Origin: an uncultured Oscillospiraceae bacterium
GTDB lineage: Bacteria; Bacillota; Clostridia; Oscillospirales; Acutalibacteraceae
Assembly (NCBI GenBank): GCA_900550095.1
Contig: URRG01000001.1
Coordinates: 1 to 27,570 of the forward strand
DNA: 27,570 nucleotides
Direction of reading: 5' to 3'
Below, in pieces: positions 13,768-21,621 of the stretch. Each line of letters opens with the position of its first letter. Position 1 is the first letter of the stretch. The position numbers were made by a program, and so were the translations under genes. A model generated the notes under the pieces. The model worked only from the letters and a program-made list of their open reading frames with translations, had not been told where the DNA came from and ran no database searches.

Positions 13768-14544
13768 GTGGAAAACGGCGGGCTTGCAAATACAAAAGCT
13801 GAAAGGAGGTACAAAAAGGGAGAAAACCCGGCATACCGGCCACCGGCCGGAAAGCGTTTTGACGGAAAGGGGAGATATGCCGACACGGAATCTGAAACGG
13901 AACCGGAAGAGGAGAACGGGAAAATATACACGGGCGTTATCTTTGATAACGACAGATCCCAGGAGTTTACGGAGGAAGAGCTTTTAAAGCTTGAGGAAAA
14001 GCTGGAAGCTGTTGAAAAACTAAAAAACGCTCCTGAACCAAGGGTGGTAACCAAAATATCGCTTCCTGGGACTTTTACAATCTATCAGCAGGAAAATGAC
14101 TGGTATTGCGTACCTGCCTGTGTAAAAAGTGCGCTCAAATATATCACGGGGGCTACGTATGAGCAAAGTAAAATCGCTGAAGATATGGGAACTATAATGG
14201 CTGTAGGCACAGAAAGTTCTAAAATTGCTCCTTATATGGATGCGATGCAGAACGAATATTGGTATGTACGCAAAGACAAGCCTACGAAGTCTTCTATAGA
14301 GCTCTATACTTATAATGCTGTTGTAACAAATAAGGTGCCCGCGTTTATGTGTATTATTAATCCTTTAGGTGAAAAATGGCATTATGGGACAAAAGGTCAT
14401 TGCCTGATTATCAATGCAATTTACAGCGATAAATCGAAGGTCCAATTCGCGGATCCTCTGGGCGGAACGCAGCAAGGGTGGCCATATTACTATATTAAAG
14501 ATACGAGCTTTTTGTCCACTGTCTGTGAAAACCTGGTTTGGTAG
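13768..14544 (+). CDS. C39-like (papain-fold) cysteine peptidase domain protein
   Basis: This 258-residue reading frame ends in a C39-like peptidase domain from about residue 100. The triad-type residues are C114 in N-D-W-Y-C-V-P-A, H211 in K-G-H-C-L-I-I-N-A and D229 in F-A-D-P. Q108 is a plausible oxyanion residue. Residues 1-95 are hydrophilic and charged (E-T-E-P-E-E-E-N, then a Glu/Lys/Leu helix) like a propeptide or linker, but no signal peptide or membrane helix is seen. The only possible initiators are GTG 13768 (weak GGCGGGG upstream) or alternatives in other frames. A perfect AGGAGGT at 13803-13809 has no start codon in reach, so the 5' end may be altered. The domain-coding part is clearly AT-richer than neighbouring genes, suggesting different origin. 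Substrate unknown. Confidence 0.75.
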   Translation: MENGGLANTKAERRYKKGENPAYRPPAGKRFDGKGRYADTESETEPEEENGKIYTGVIFDNDRSQEFTEEELLKLEEKLEAVEKLKNAPEPRVVTKISLPGTFTIYQQENDWYCVPACVKSALKYITGATYEQSKIAEDMGTIMAVGTESSKIAPYMDAMQNEYWYVRKDKPTKSSIELYTYNAVVTNKVPAFMCIINPLGEKWHYGTKGHCLIINAIYSDKSKVQFADPLGGTQQGWPYYYIKDTSFLSTVCENLVW

Positions 14545-14591
14545 TTTGATACCTGTTTTTAAATAGGTGCTTTAGGATTTGGAGGGAAAAA

Positions 14592-15785
14592 ATGAAAAAA
14601 GCACTGGCATTCCTGCTGATTTTCCTCATAACAATATGCCTTACAGCCTGCGGGGACGCTCGGGAACCCTTATATTCACAGACGGACAGAACCGCCGCTG
14701 GAGCCGCAGGCATTGGGTCGGCGGACGGAGAGGAACTCAACGAGCTTCTTCCCATCTATAACGCCCAAAATGAAAAGATCGGGGAAATCAATCTTTTTGG
14801 AACGGTCATGCCGACAAACGGCGGTTTTGTGTATACGGTTCACAGCGGAAGCGCGATGGAGTATTACCAGTATACAGTCTCTAATCAGGAAAGCGTGAAA
14901 CTGGGTTCTGTTGAGAATTGGGCTATGCAGCCGAACGAAGCTGTTTTCCTTCACAATCATTTGTTCATCTTTGTAATGACCGGGGGCGGGGAAACACAGA
15001 TTTTGAAGCTGTTGGATCTGGATTTGGAAAATCATACTCTTTCTGAGGTGTTTTCCGAAGAGGGGGGATTCCCTTATAATACAATGATTGGTTCAGGGGA
15101 TAAACTGCTGATAGCAAGGGCGCTGACCAACGAGACTTGCATACAGGAATATAATGTCCTGACAAATGAAATGAAGGATCTCAAAAGAATTCCGTTTGAT
15201 GATGCAAGAGGCGTAGGCGAAGCGGTTAGGCACATCTGTGCAGACAAGGATACGATCTCCCTTTTGATGCCTGTTATAAAGGATGAGAATTCCGTACGGC
15301 TTCAGGTGAATGTTTATGATACCGCTATGAGTCTTTTGAATTCCGCAGATATTTCTGATATTTCAGCGGATCCTAACGAGCTGCGCCAGGGTGTATCCAA
15401 TTTTGTCTTTTCCGACGGCCTTCTGTATTATGAAAACTTCAGCATGACGAGGTTTTTAGGAAGAGTCACGGATACAGGTTTGGAAAAATGTATGGATGTA
15501 GACAGTCTGTACGTAATGGCATATGAGACGGCTCAGGTTCCGGAAACTAAGCTGTTGTGCCGCTTGTATGACGAGAGCAACGCTCTGTATCTTGTGGATA
15601 TGAAGACCGGGGATATTCGAAAGGGTTCCTTCTTTGCCGACGATAAACGTTACCAGTTTTATAATATGTACAGGGACGCAACCGGCAATGTGATAATGCT
15701 TATGGGATACCGGCATCCGGATACTGGCGCAGAGCTGGAGCCCCGCCTCTACTATGTGAGCGAATCCGACCTGCATTTTTCATAA
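14592..15785 (+). CDS. Putative lipoprotein, tandem paralog 1 of 3
   Basis: This 397-residue predicted surface lipoprotein has a signal peptide M-K-K-A-L-A-F-L-L-I-F-L-I-T-I-C and lipobox L-T-A-C with acylated C20. GGAGGG lies just upstream of the ATG. No catalytic domain is recognised. The body is rich in short beta-like stretches with repeating patterns such as S-D-G-L-L-Y-Y, N-A-L-Y-L-V-D and R-L-Y-Y-V-S-E-S, which would suit a beta-propeller; that is an inference. Shared landmarks with paralogs 2 and 3 are P-I-Y-N-A-Q-N-E-K-I-G-E, the L-D-L-D-L-E-N-H-T segment, C-I-Q-E-Y and the C-terminal Y-Y-V-S-E-S-D-L. It follows the C39-like peptidase by 47 bases and may be co-transcribed. Compared with paralog 2, this copy is more AT-rich and more diverged. 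Confidence 0.8.
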   Translation: MKKALAFLLIFLITICLTACGDAREPLYSQTDRTAAGAAGIGSADGEELNELLPIYNAQNEKIGEINLFGTVMPTNGGFVYTVHSGSAMEYYQYTVSNQESVKLGSVENWAMQPNEAVFLHNHLFIFVMTGGGETQILKLLDLDLENHTLSEVFSEEGGFPYNTMIGSGDKLLIARALTNETCIQEYNVLTNEMKDLKRIPFDDARGVGEAVRHICADKDTISLLMPVIKDENSVRLQVNVYDTAMSLLNSADISDISADPNELRQGVSNFVFSDGLLYYENFSMTRFLGRVTDTGLEKCMDVDSLYVMAYETAQVPETKLLCRLYDESNALYLVDMKTGDIRKGSFFADDKRYQFYNMYRDATGNVIMLMGYRHPDTGAELEPRLYYVSESDLHFS

Positions 15786-15890
15786 AGCCGTTTCGCGCCG
15801 GGGAGAAAACGGGAAGCGCGGCGTACCGGGGCTTAAAGCCTCCAGATTTTTGCAGGCCGCCGGCCCGGTTCCATACTGCGGGGCGTCTGT

Positions 15891-15926
15891 GCGCCTGAGC
15901 CCGGCATAAAGCGCAGGCTCAGGCGC
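15891..15926 (+). other. Leader hairpin upstream of lipoprotein 2
   Basis: A perfect 11-bp stem, GCGCCTGAGCC (15891-15901) with GGCTCAGGCGC (15916-15926), has a 14-base loop. It ends about 10 bases before the GGAGGG ribosome binding site. There is no T-run, so it is not a classical terminator. The equivalent position before lipoprotein 3 carries a hairpin of different sequence. Confidence 0.75.
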
Positions 15927-15948
15927 CCTATGGATCGGAGGGAAAAAG

Positions 15949-17154
15949 ATGAAAAAGGTGTTGGCTCTTCTGCTGGTTTTGACGGTGGCCCTGGGTCTGG
16001 GGGCCTGCGCGGGGCCGGAAGAGATTTCTTCGCAGGCAAACAGGGGAGGAGAGAGCTTCTCCCCCGTATATCCCTACGCGGCTGTCCCCATCTATAACGC
16101 GCAGAATGAGAAAATCGGGGAGCTGGAGCAGTCCGGGAAGATTTTCCCAACGGAAGGCGGGCTGGTGTATACAAAAAGGGCCGAGAACCGGGAAGCGATG
16201 GAATATTACCAGTATACGGCCTCCACCGGGGAAAGTGTAAAAATAGGTTCTGTTCAGGATTGGTTTATACAATCCGATCAGAGCGTTCTTCTTCAGAACC
16301 ATCTGTTCTTTTTTGTAGTGACCGCCACGGACGACGGGAATGTTCTGCGGCTGATGGATCTGGATTTGGAAAATCACACCATGTCGGAGGCGTATGCAGA
16401 GGAAGGCGGGGATTACTATAACCCCATGGCTGCCATGGGAGACAGGATTTTTATTGCAAAACCTATGGAAAATGGGAGCTGCATACAGGAATATGATCCC
16501 TCCTCTAAGAAAATGAGGACCCTCAAAAGCTTTTCCTTTGACAGTGCGAAGAACGTGGGCGAGATGGTAAAGTATCTCTATGCAGACGGGGACACGCTCT
16601 CTGTTTTGATGCTGGAAGCGGAAGAAATAAAGACCGAGGAGGACGGGGCGATCATAGAGCCCTTCGCGCGTCTGCGGGTGGATGTCTACGACAAGGACAT
16701 GAAGCTGCTGGAATCCAGGGATATTTCTGATGTTTCCGACGAAGACGATGAACGGCTCCAAACCGTCACCGGCTTTCTGTATTCCGACGGCCTTTTGTAT
16801 TACCAAAACAACAGCTCCACCCAATTTTTTGGGAAGGTTGGGGACATGAGCCTGATCATGCTCATGTTTCCCGACGATTCGTTCAGAATGGCCCGGGAAA
16901 CGGCTTCGGTCCCGGGGACAAAGCTCTTATACAGCCTGGATGAGGGCAACGCCTTGTATCGTATGGATACGGAGACCGGCGATATGCGGGAGGGCTCCTT
17001 CTCTGCGGATGACGAAAGCTATACGATCCACGGCGTATACAGGGGCACAGGCGGCAACGTATGGATACGCATGGGGAGCAGGGATCCCCTCACCGATGAG
17101 AAGCGGGAGCGCCTTTATTATGTGAGCGAATCCGATTTGAAATTTTCAGAATGA
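15949..17154 (+). CDS. Putative lipoprotein, tandem paralog 2 of 3
   Basis: This 401-residue predicted lipoprotein has signal sequence M-K-K-V-L-A-L-L-L-V-L-T-V-A-L-G and lipobox L-G-A-C (C20), followed by the same G-P-E-E sequence as paralog 3. The ATG at 15949 sits behind GGAGGG. The Ser/Gln-rich linker (about residues 21-45) leads to A-V-P-I-Y-N-A-Q-N-E-K-I-G-E-L and a body with the paralogs' landmark motifs, including Q-N-H-L-F-F-F, D-L-D-L-E-N-H-T-M-S-E and S-D-G-L-L-Y-Y-Q-N-N-S. The C-terminus (S-D-L-K-F-S-E) is one residue longer than in the others. I recognise no enzymatic motif. Anchored on the outside of the membrane, it might bind a ligand or sense the cell wall, but this is speculation. 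Confidence 0.82.
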   Translation: MKKVLALLLVLTVALGLGACAGPEEISSQANRGGESFSPVYPYAAVPIYNAQNEKIGELEQSGKIFPTEGGLVYTKRAENREAMEYYQYTASTGESVKIGSVQDWFIQSDQSVLLQNHLFFFVVTATDDGNVLRLMDLDLENHTMSEAYAEEGGDYYNPMAAMGDRIFIAKPMENGSCIQEYDPSSKKMRTLKSFSFDSAKNVGEMVKYLYADGDTLSVLMLEAEEIKTEEDGAIIEPFARLRVDVYDKDMKLLESRDISDVSDEDDERLQTVTGFLYSDGLLYYQNNSSTQFFGKVGDMSLIMLMFPDDSFRMARETASVPGTKLLYSLDEGNALYRMDTETGDMREGSFSADDESYTIHGVYRGTGGNVWIRMGSRDPLTDEKRERLYYVSESDLKFSE

Positions 17155-17257
17155 TCGCTGCACCGAGAGAGGAAAAACATGGCATAGGCGGCGCGGCGGG
17201 AAATAAGAGCAAATATCACGGAGCGCTTTTGTGAGCGCCGTTCCGGAAAAATACTGC

Positions 17258-17291
17258 GGCGCGCCGTCCCGCACGGATATACCGGCGCGCC
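17258..17291 (+). other. Leader hairpin upstream of lipoprotein 3
   Basis: A perfect 9-bp stem, GGCGCGCCG (17258-17266) with CGGCGCGCC (17283-17291), has a 16-base loop. It ends nine bases before the GGAGGGG ribosome binding site. Flanking bases match the leader of lipoprotein 2 (atactgcgg before and agatcggagg or ggatcggagg after). The arms differ in sequence but still pair. Confidence 0.75.
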
Positions 17292-17311
17292 CACAGATCG
17301 GAGGGGAAAAA

Positions 17312-18514
17312 ATGAAAAGAATATTGGCTTTCCTGTTGGTTTTGACGGTGGCTCTGGGCCTGGGGGCCTGCGCGGGGCCGGAAGAAGCTTCCCCGCAGGC
17401 AGGCGGGGAAGGAGCGGCTGCTGCCGCAGAGTACCCCTACGCTCCCGTTCCCATCTATAACGCCCGGAACGAAAAGATCGGGGAGCTGGAGCAGTCCGGG
17501 CCGGTTTACCCAACGGAGGGCGGATTTGTGTATACAAAGAGAGTGGACGACCGTATAGGTCTTGATATTTCGGGGGGCGTAATCGACATAGAGTATTATC
17601 TGTATACGGTTTCCAGCGGGGAACATATAAAAATAGGCGCCGTCCAGAATCACTATATGCAGTCGAAGGGCGTCCTTCTTCAGAACCATCTGTTCTTTTT
17701 TGAGGTGACCTCCACGGAAGAGGAGAGCGTTGTGAAGCTTTTGGATCTGGACCTGGAGAACCACACCATGTCGGAGGTATACTCCGAAGCGGACGGAGGC
17801 TATTTTCAATCCATGGCCGGCGTGGGGGACAGCCTGTTCTTTGCAAAGGGCGTAGAAAACGGGGCCTGCATACAGGAATATGATGTCTCCGAAAAAAAGA
17901 TGAAGACCCTTATGCGCATTTCCTGGAACGCTGCCAGCGATGAAAGGGAGATGCTGAGAAGCCTGTGGGCGGACGAGAATACGATCTCTCTTTTGATGCT
18001 GGAAACGGACACGGGAAGGAGTAAGGAGCCCGCGCACCTGCGTGTGGACGTTTACGACAGGGATATGAAGTTTCTGGGTTCCAGGTATATTTCCGGCGTA
18101 ACCGATGAAGAGGGACAGAACCAATTTGCGATGAATTTCATATATTCCAGCGGATTTCTGTATTACCAGAACGCCAGCTTTGCCTCTTTCCTGGGGAGAG
18201 TCACGGATAAGGGCGTGGAAAGGCTTCTGGAAGACGATTCGGCCAGGATGGCGTATGAAACGGCCCAGATTCCGGAAACCAAGCTGCTGTATCGTTCGTA
18301 TGACGAGGGCAACGCGCTGTATCTTGTGGATGTGAAGACCGGAGATATCCGGGAGGGCTCCTTCTCTGCGGATGACGAGCTCTATCAGATTAAGGATGTA
18401 TCCAGGGATACGGGCGGCAACGTATGGATACGGATGGGATACGAGGATCCTTCCACCGATGAAAGGCTGGAACGCCTCTACTATGTGAGCGAATCCGACC
18501 TGCATTTTTCATAA
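17312..18514 (+). CDS. Putative lipoprotein, tandem paralog 3 of 3
   Basis: This is a 400-residue predicted lipoprotein. The ATG at 17312 is preferred over a GTG-type start at 17231 because GGAGGGG lies at 17300-17306 and the signal peptide M-K-R-I-L-A-F-L-L-V-L-T-V-A-L-G with lipobox L-G-A-C starts there. The N-terminal third follows paralog 2 (A-G-P-E-E, A-R-N-E-K-I-G-E-L-E-Q-S-G). Parts of the C-terminal half follow paralog 1 (G-R-V-T-D-x-G, E-T-A-Q-I-P-E-T-K-L-L, Y-L-V-D-V-K-T-G-D-I-R). It also shares G-N-V-W-I-R-M-G with paralog 2. The last 42 bases are identical to those of paralog 1. This mosaic pattern suggests recombination or gene conversion between copies. Function unknown; it is followed by a strong terminator. 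Confidence 0.82.
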   Translation: MKRILAFLLVLTVALGLGACAGPEEASPQAGGEGAAAAAEYPYAPVPIYNARNEKIGELEQSGPVYPTEGGFVYTKRVDDRIGLDISGGVIDIEYYLYTVSSGEHIKIGAVQNHYMQSKGVLLQNHLFFFEVTSTEEESVVKLLDLDLENHTMSEVYSEADGGYFQSMAGVGDSLFFAKGVENGACIQEYDVSEKKMKTLMRISWNAASDEREMLRSLWADENTISLLMLETDTGRSKEPAHLRVDVYDRDMKFLGSRYISGVTDEEGQNQFAMNFIYSSGFLYYQNASFASFLGRVTDKGVERLLEDDSARMAYETAQIPETKLLYRSYDEGNALYLVDVKTGDIREGSFSADDELYQIKDVSRDTGGNVWIRMGYEDPSTDERLERLYYVSESDLHFS

Positions 18515-18557
18515 GGCGGCAGGGGAACGTAAATAAGCGGAAAAAGAAAGCACAAAA

Positions 18558-18590
18558 GGAGCCGGACGCTGTTCAAGAGCGTCCGGCTCC
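18558..18590. terminator. Strong terminator between lipoprotein 3 and the aldehyde dehydrogenase gene
   Basis: A perfect 13-bp stem, GGAGCCGGACGCT (18558-18570) with AGCGTCCGGCTCC (18578-18590), has a seven-base loop. On the minus strand it is followed by TTTTGTGCTTTCTTTTT, a good T-rich tract for the aldehyde dehydrogenase gene. On the plus strand the tail (CTGCCTTTG) is weaker. Confidence 0.88.
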
Positions 18591-18659
18591 CTGCCTTTGT
18601 CTGTATCTGTCTTTCTGCCGGTGTGGAAAGGCTTTTCCGCCGGTTTTCTCCTCTTCTGA

Positions 18660-20027
18660 TCACTTCAGGAACTTTTTCAGCATTTTCAGCTTTTTTTCCG
18701 TATACGGATGGTAGCGGACGGGCAGATCCACGGAGGAGGATTTTTTCACGATGCTTTTTTCATGGGTGAAGGTATCGAAGCTCTTTTTGCCGTGATAGGA
18801 GCCCATGCCGCTGTGCCCCACGCCGCCGAAGGGCATATGATGGGTGGCCAGATGGATGATGGTATCGTTGATGCAGCCCCCGCCGAAGGAAACCTCTTGC
18901 AGGATACGCTTCTCAAAGGCCTTGCTTTCGGTAAACAGATAGAGAGCCAGAGGCTTTTCCCGCTCCCGGATGAAGCGGATGGCGTCATCGGGTTTGTCAT
19001 AGGTAAGAATGGGAAGAATAGGCCCGAAGATCTCCTCCTGCATAGAGGGGCTTTCCGCCGAAGCCTCTGTCACGGTAGGAGCTATGGTCAGCGCCGCTTC
19101 ATCGGTTTCTCCGCCCAGAAGGATGGTTTCCCCCTCCAGGATAGCGCAAAGCCTCTGAAAATGCTTTTGGTTGATAATTTTCGGAAATTCGGGATTTTTC
19201 CCGGGATTCTGCCCCAGGGCATCCTGTATATTGCTTTTCAGAAGGCTTATAAGGTCCTCTTTTCGCTCCCGCTTTACAAGCACGTAATCCGGGGCCACGC
19301 AGGTCTGGCCGGCGTTCAGAAGCTTTCCGAACACCAGCCGCCGGGCCGCCATAGGCAGATTCGCCGTTTCGTCGATGATGCAGGGGCTTTTGCCCCCCAG
19401 CTCCAGAACCACGGAAGTCAGGTTTTGGGCAGCCTTTTCCATCACCAGCTTCCCTACGGAGACGCTGCCGGTGAAAAAGATGAAATCGAAGCGCTGCTCC
19501 AAAAGGCTGGAGTTTTCCTCCCGCCCGCCTTCCACCACAGCTACATGAGCCGGGGAAAAAACGGAGGAAATGAGATCTGCCAGCAGATGGCTGGTATGGG
19601 GCGCATAGGCGGAGGGCTTCAGAATGACGCAATTCCCCGCGGCAATGGATCCGATGAGAGGATCCAGACTTAATAGAAAGGGATAGTTCCAAGGGGACAT
19701 GACCAGCGTTACGCCGTAGGGCTCCTTGCAGATAAAGCTTCGGCTGGGAAATTGGGAAAGAGGAGTAGGCACCCGTTTGGGCTTTGCCCATTTTTCCAGA
19801 TGCTTTGCAATATAGCGGAGTTCATCCAGCACCATGCCGGTTTCACTCATGTAGCTTTCAAAGGGGGATTTGCGCAGATCGGCGTGAAGAGCTTCTGCGA
19901 TCTCCTTTTCCCGGGCAAGAATAGCTTTCTGCAGGCGCAGGAGCGATTCCTTTCTTTCCGATGGTTCCAGAGTGGCGCCGCCTAGGAAGTATTCCCTCTG
20001 GCGGGAAACCAGGGCGGGGATATCCAT
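18660..20027 (-). CDS. Aldehyde dehydrogenase, class 3-like (NAD(P)+-dependent)
   Basis: This 455-residue cytosolic enzyme oxidises aldehydes to carboxylates. The ATG at 20027 is chosen because GGAGGT lies six bases upstream; the frame is open nine codons further but without a ribosome binding site. M-S-P-W-N-Y-P (N114, oxyanion), F-F-T-G-S (cofactor), L-E-L-G-G-K-S-P (E209, general base) and N-A-G-Q-T-C-V-A-P-D (C243, nucleophile) are all present. The short length without the N-terminal extension of class 1/2 enzymes, and M-P-F-G-G-V-G-H-S-G-M-G near the end, fit the ALDH3/fatty-aldehyde group. The C-terminal tail is Lys/Leu rich (K-K-L-K-M-L-K-K-F-L-K), possibly amphipathic and membrane-associating; this is an inference. 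It stands alone, divergent from the desulfurase gene. Confidence 0.95.
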   Translation of the reverse strand: MDIPALVSRQREYFLGGATLEPSERKESLLRLQKAILAREKEIAEALHADLRKSPFESYMSETGMVLDELRYIAKHLEKWAKPKRVPTPLSQFPSRSFICKEPYGVTLVMSPWNYPFLLSLDPLIGSIAAGNCVILKPSAYAPHTSHLLADLISSVFSPAHVAVVEGGREENSSLLEQRFDFIFFTGSVSVGKLVMEKAAQNLTSVVLELGGKSPCIIDETANLPMAARRLVFGKLLNAGQTCVAPDYVLVKRERKEDLISLLKSNIQDALGQNPGKNPEFPKIINQKHFQRLCAILEGETILLGGETDEAALTIAPTVTEASAESPSMQEEIFGPILPILTYDKPDDAIRFIREREKPLALYLFTESKAFEKRILQEVSFGGGCINDTIIHLATHHMPFGGVGHSGMGSYHGKKSFDTFTHEKSIVKKSSSVDLPVRYHPYTEKKLKMLKKFLK

Positions 20028-20344
20028 AAAAAGACCTCCAGTCTCAGCATGCACTCACGCAGCGTACTGTAATTGTGCCTCTATAGTGTAATGTACCCCC
20101 GGAAGGTAGGGGTTCATACGCCGGATGAGATGAAAATCCGGGTTTCTTTTCCTCATTCTATCATTGAAGCTTCTTTGTGGCAAGAGGTAGAAACCCAGAG
20201 GAAAATTCGCCTGTGGTGGGGAGAACATGGTGGGAAAGAAGTTTGCTTAACGGGTCTGTTTGTTGTATAATGTGCCATGAAAGCGTGTGTTCCCCCAGGC
20301 GGGATTTCCGCGCTGAAGGGAACTGTAAAGGAGAAGAGAAGGAT
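20028..20344. other. Divergent intergenic region between aldehyde dehydrogenase and desulfurase genes
   Basis: These 317 bases hold no supported gene, although the desulfurase frame is open back to 20177. There is a CCGGAT/ATCCGG hairpin (20121-20141, nine-base loop) followed on + by GTTTCTTTTCC. It resembles a weak terminator although no + gene ends nearby; read on minus it would be in the aldehyde dehydrogenase leader. A consensus + promoter lies at 20243-20271. No convincing minus-strand promoter was identified. Confidence 0.6.
20243..20271 (+). promoter_or_regulatory. Sigma-A-type promoter for the desulfurase-thiI gene cluster
   Basis: TTGCTT at 20243-20248 and a perfect TATAAT at 20266-20271 have a 17-base spacer. 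The first gene starts about 74 bases downstream. Confidence 0.8.
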
Positions 20345-21562
20345 ATGCAGCAAGGTTTTGATAAGAAAAGGGAGCTTTCTCCCCAAAAGCGGGGAGAACC
20401 GGAGATCCGGGCGTATCTGGATAATTCAGCTACTACGCGGCCCTGCCGGGAGGCGGTGGAAGCAGCCGCCCGATCTATGGAAGAAAACTGGGGAAATCCC
20501 TCCTCGCTCCATACCATGGGTTTTTTGGCGGAACAGGAGTTGAAAAAAAGCCGTGAAGCAGTGGCCGGAGCTCTTTCCTGCCGGCCGGAGGAGATTGTCT
20601 TTACCTCCGGGGGAACGGAAGCAGATAATCTGGCAATTTTTGGAGCGGCCTACAACAGGATCCGCCGGGGAAAGCATATTGTGACCACGGCGATCGAGCA
20701 CCCCGCTGTGCTCAACGCCATGAAGCAGCTGGAGAAGAAAGGCTTTTCCGTAACCTATCTCATGCCGGATCGCTTCGGCTGGATAACACCGGAGCAGGTG
20801 TATGAGGCGGTGCGGGAGGATACCATCCTGGTGAGCATGATGGCTGTGAATAACGAGGTGGGTTCTATTTTGCCTCTGGAAGCGGCAGCCCGGGCGATCC
20901 GGGAAAAGGGGGCGCCGGCTCTCTTCCATGTGGACGCTGTCCAGGCGTTTGGAAAGCTGCCTCTGCGTCCCAACCAGGCGGGGGTGGATCTGATGACCGT
21001 GAGCGGCCACAAAATTCACGGCCCCAAGGGAATCGGCGCGCTTTATATCCGCAAGGGTGTGCATCTAGCCCCTCGTGTTTTCGGCGGAGGGCAGGAGCAG
21101 AATATCCGGCCCGGAACGGAGCCCATGCCTTTGATTGCCGCTTTTAGGGCGGCCGTGAAGGCCCTTCCAAACCTCAGGGAAGAGGAAGAACGCATCCGCG
21201 GGCTGAACGTTCTTCTAAGGAAGAAGCTGGCCACTATGCCGGAGGTGAAGATCCACTCCCTTGAAAAAGGGCTCCCATATATTGTGAACCTTTCGGCAGG
21301 CGCCGTTCGGGCAGAGACTATGCTGCATTTTCTGGCGGAAAAGGGCGTGTTTGTCTCCACGGGCTCCGCTTGCGCCAAAGGAAAGGAAAGTCATGTGCTG
21401 GCTGCTATGGGGCTGCCAAAGGAGGAGATTACTTCCTCTCTGCGGGTGAGCTTTTCCCGTATGAATACCGAGGAGGACGTGGAGGCTTTTACCTCCGCTC
21501 TTGAGGAGGGCCTTTCTATTTTAGCGAGAAAAGGGGTTTCCCGCCTGCGGAAACTGAGTTGA
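20345..21562 (+). CDS. nifZ: Cysteine desulfurase (NifS/NifZ type, ThiI partner)
   Basis: This 405-residue PLP enzyme converts cysteine to alanine and passes persulfide sulfur on. The start ATG at 20345 is near AAGGAG (about 20327). An N-terminal charged tail of about 22 residues precedes the usual start A-Y-L-D-N-S-A-T-T-R. H119 (I-E-H-P), the PLP lysine K223 (S-G-H-K-I-H-G-P-K-G) and the catalytic C343 (S-T-G-S-A-C-A-K-G-K-E-S-H) are in place. The short catalytic loop and the thiI gene directly downstream correspond to the B. subtilis nifZ-thiI pair, dedicated to 4-thiouridine in tRNA, rather than to the Fe-S housekeeping IscS/SufS. No iscU or sufU is nearby. The gene symbol rests on this context. 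Confidence 0.93.
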   Translation: MQQGFDKKRELSPQKRGEPEIRAYLDNSATTRPCREAVEAAARSMEENWGNPSSLHTMGFLAEQELKKSREAVAGALSCRPEEIVFTSGGTEADNLAIFGAAYNRIRRGKHIVTTAIEHPAVLNAMKQLEKKGFSVTYLMPDRFGWITPEQVYEAVREDTILVSMMAVNNEVGSILPLEAAARAIREKGAPALFHVDAVQAFGKLPLRPNQAGVDLMTVSGHKIHGPKGIGALYIRKGVHLAPRVFGGGQEQNIRPGTEPMPLIAAFRAAVKALPNLREEEERIRGLNVLLRKKLATMPEVKIHSLEKGLPYIVNLSAGAVRAETMLHFLAEKGVFVSTGSACAKGKESHVLAAMGLPKEEITSSLRVSFSRMNTEEDVEAFTSALEEGLSILARKGVSRLRKLS

Positions 21563-21595
21563 ACAACATTAGTGCGTTATAAATTTATAATTTAC

Positions 21596-21606
21596 TACTA
21601 ATAGTA
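21596..21606. other. Small palindrome upstream of thiI
   Basis: TACTA-A-TAGTA (21596-21606) is a perfect inverted repeat in an AT-rich 59-base gap that also contains TATAAA (21578-21583) and TATAAT (21586-21591). It may be an operator or secondary promoter for thiI, but no well-spaced -35 box was found, so this is tentative. Confidence 0.3.
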
Positions 21607-21621
21607 TAAAGGAATGGGCGT

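Noticed and set aside
17216..18505. A 429-codon minus-strand frame opposite lipoprotein 3 (and similar frames opposite lipoproteins 1 and 2)
   Set aside because: The antisense frames resemble each other only because the sense genes are paralogs. The sense frames have lipoprotein signal peptides and good ribosome binding sites.
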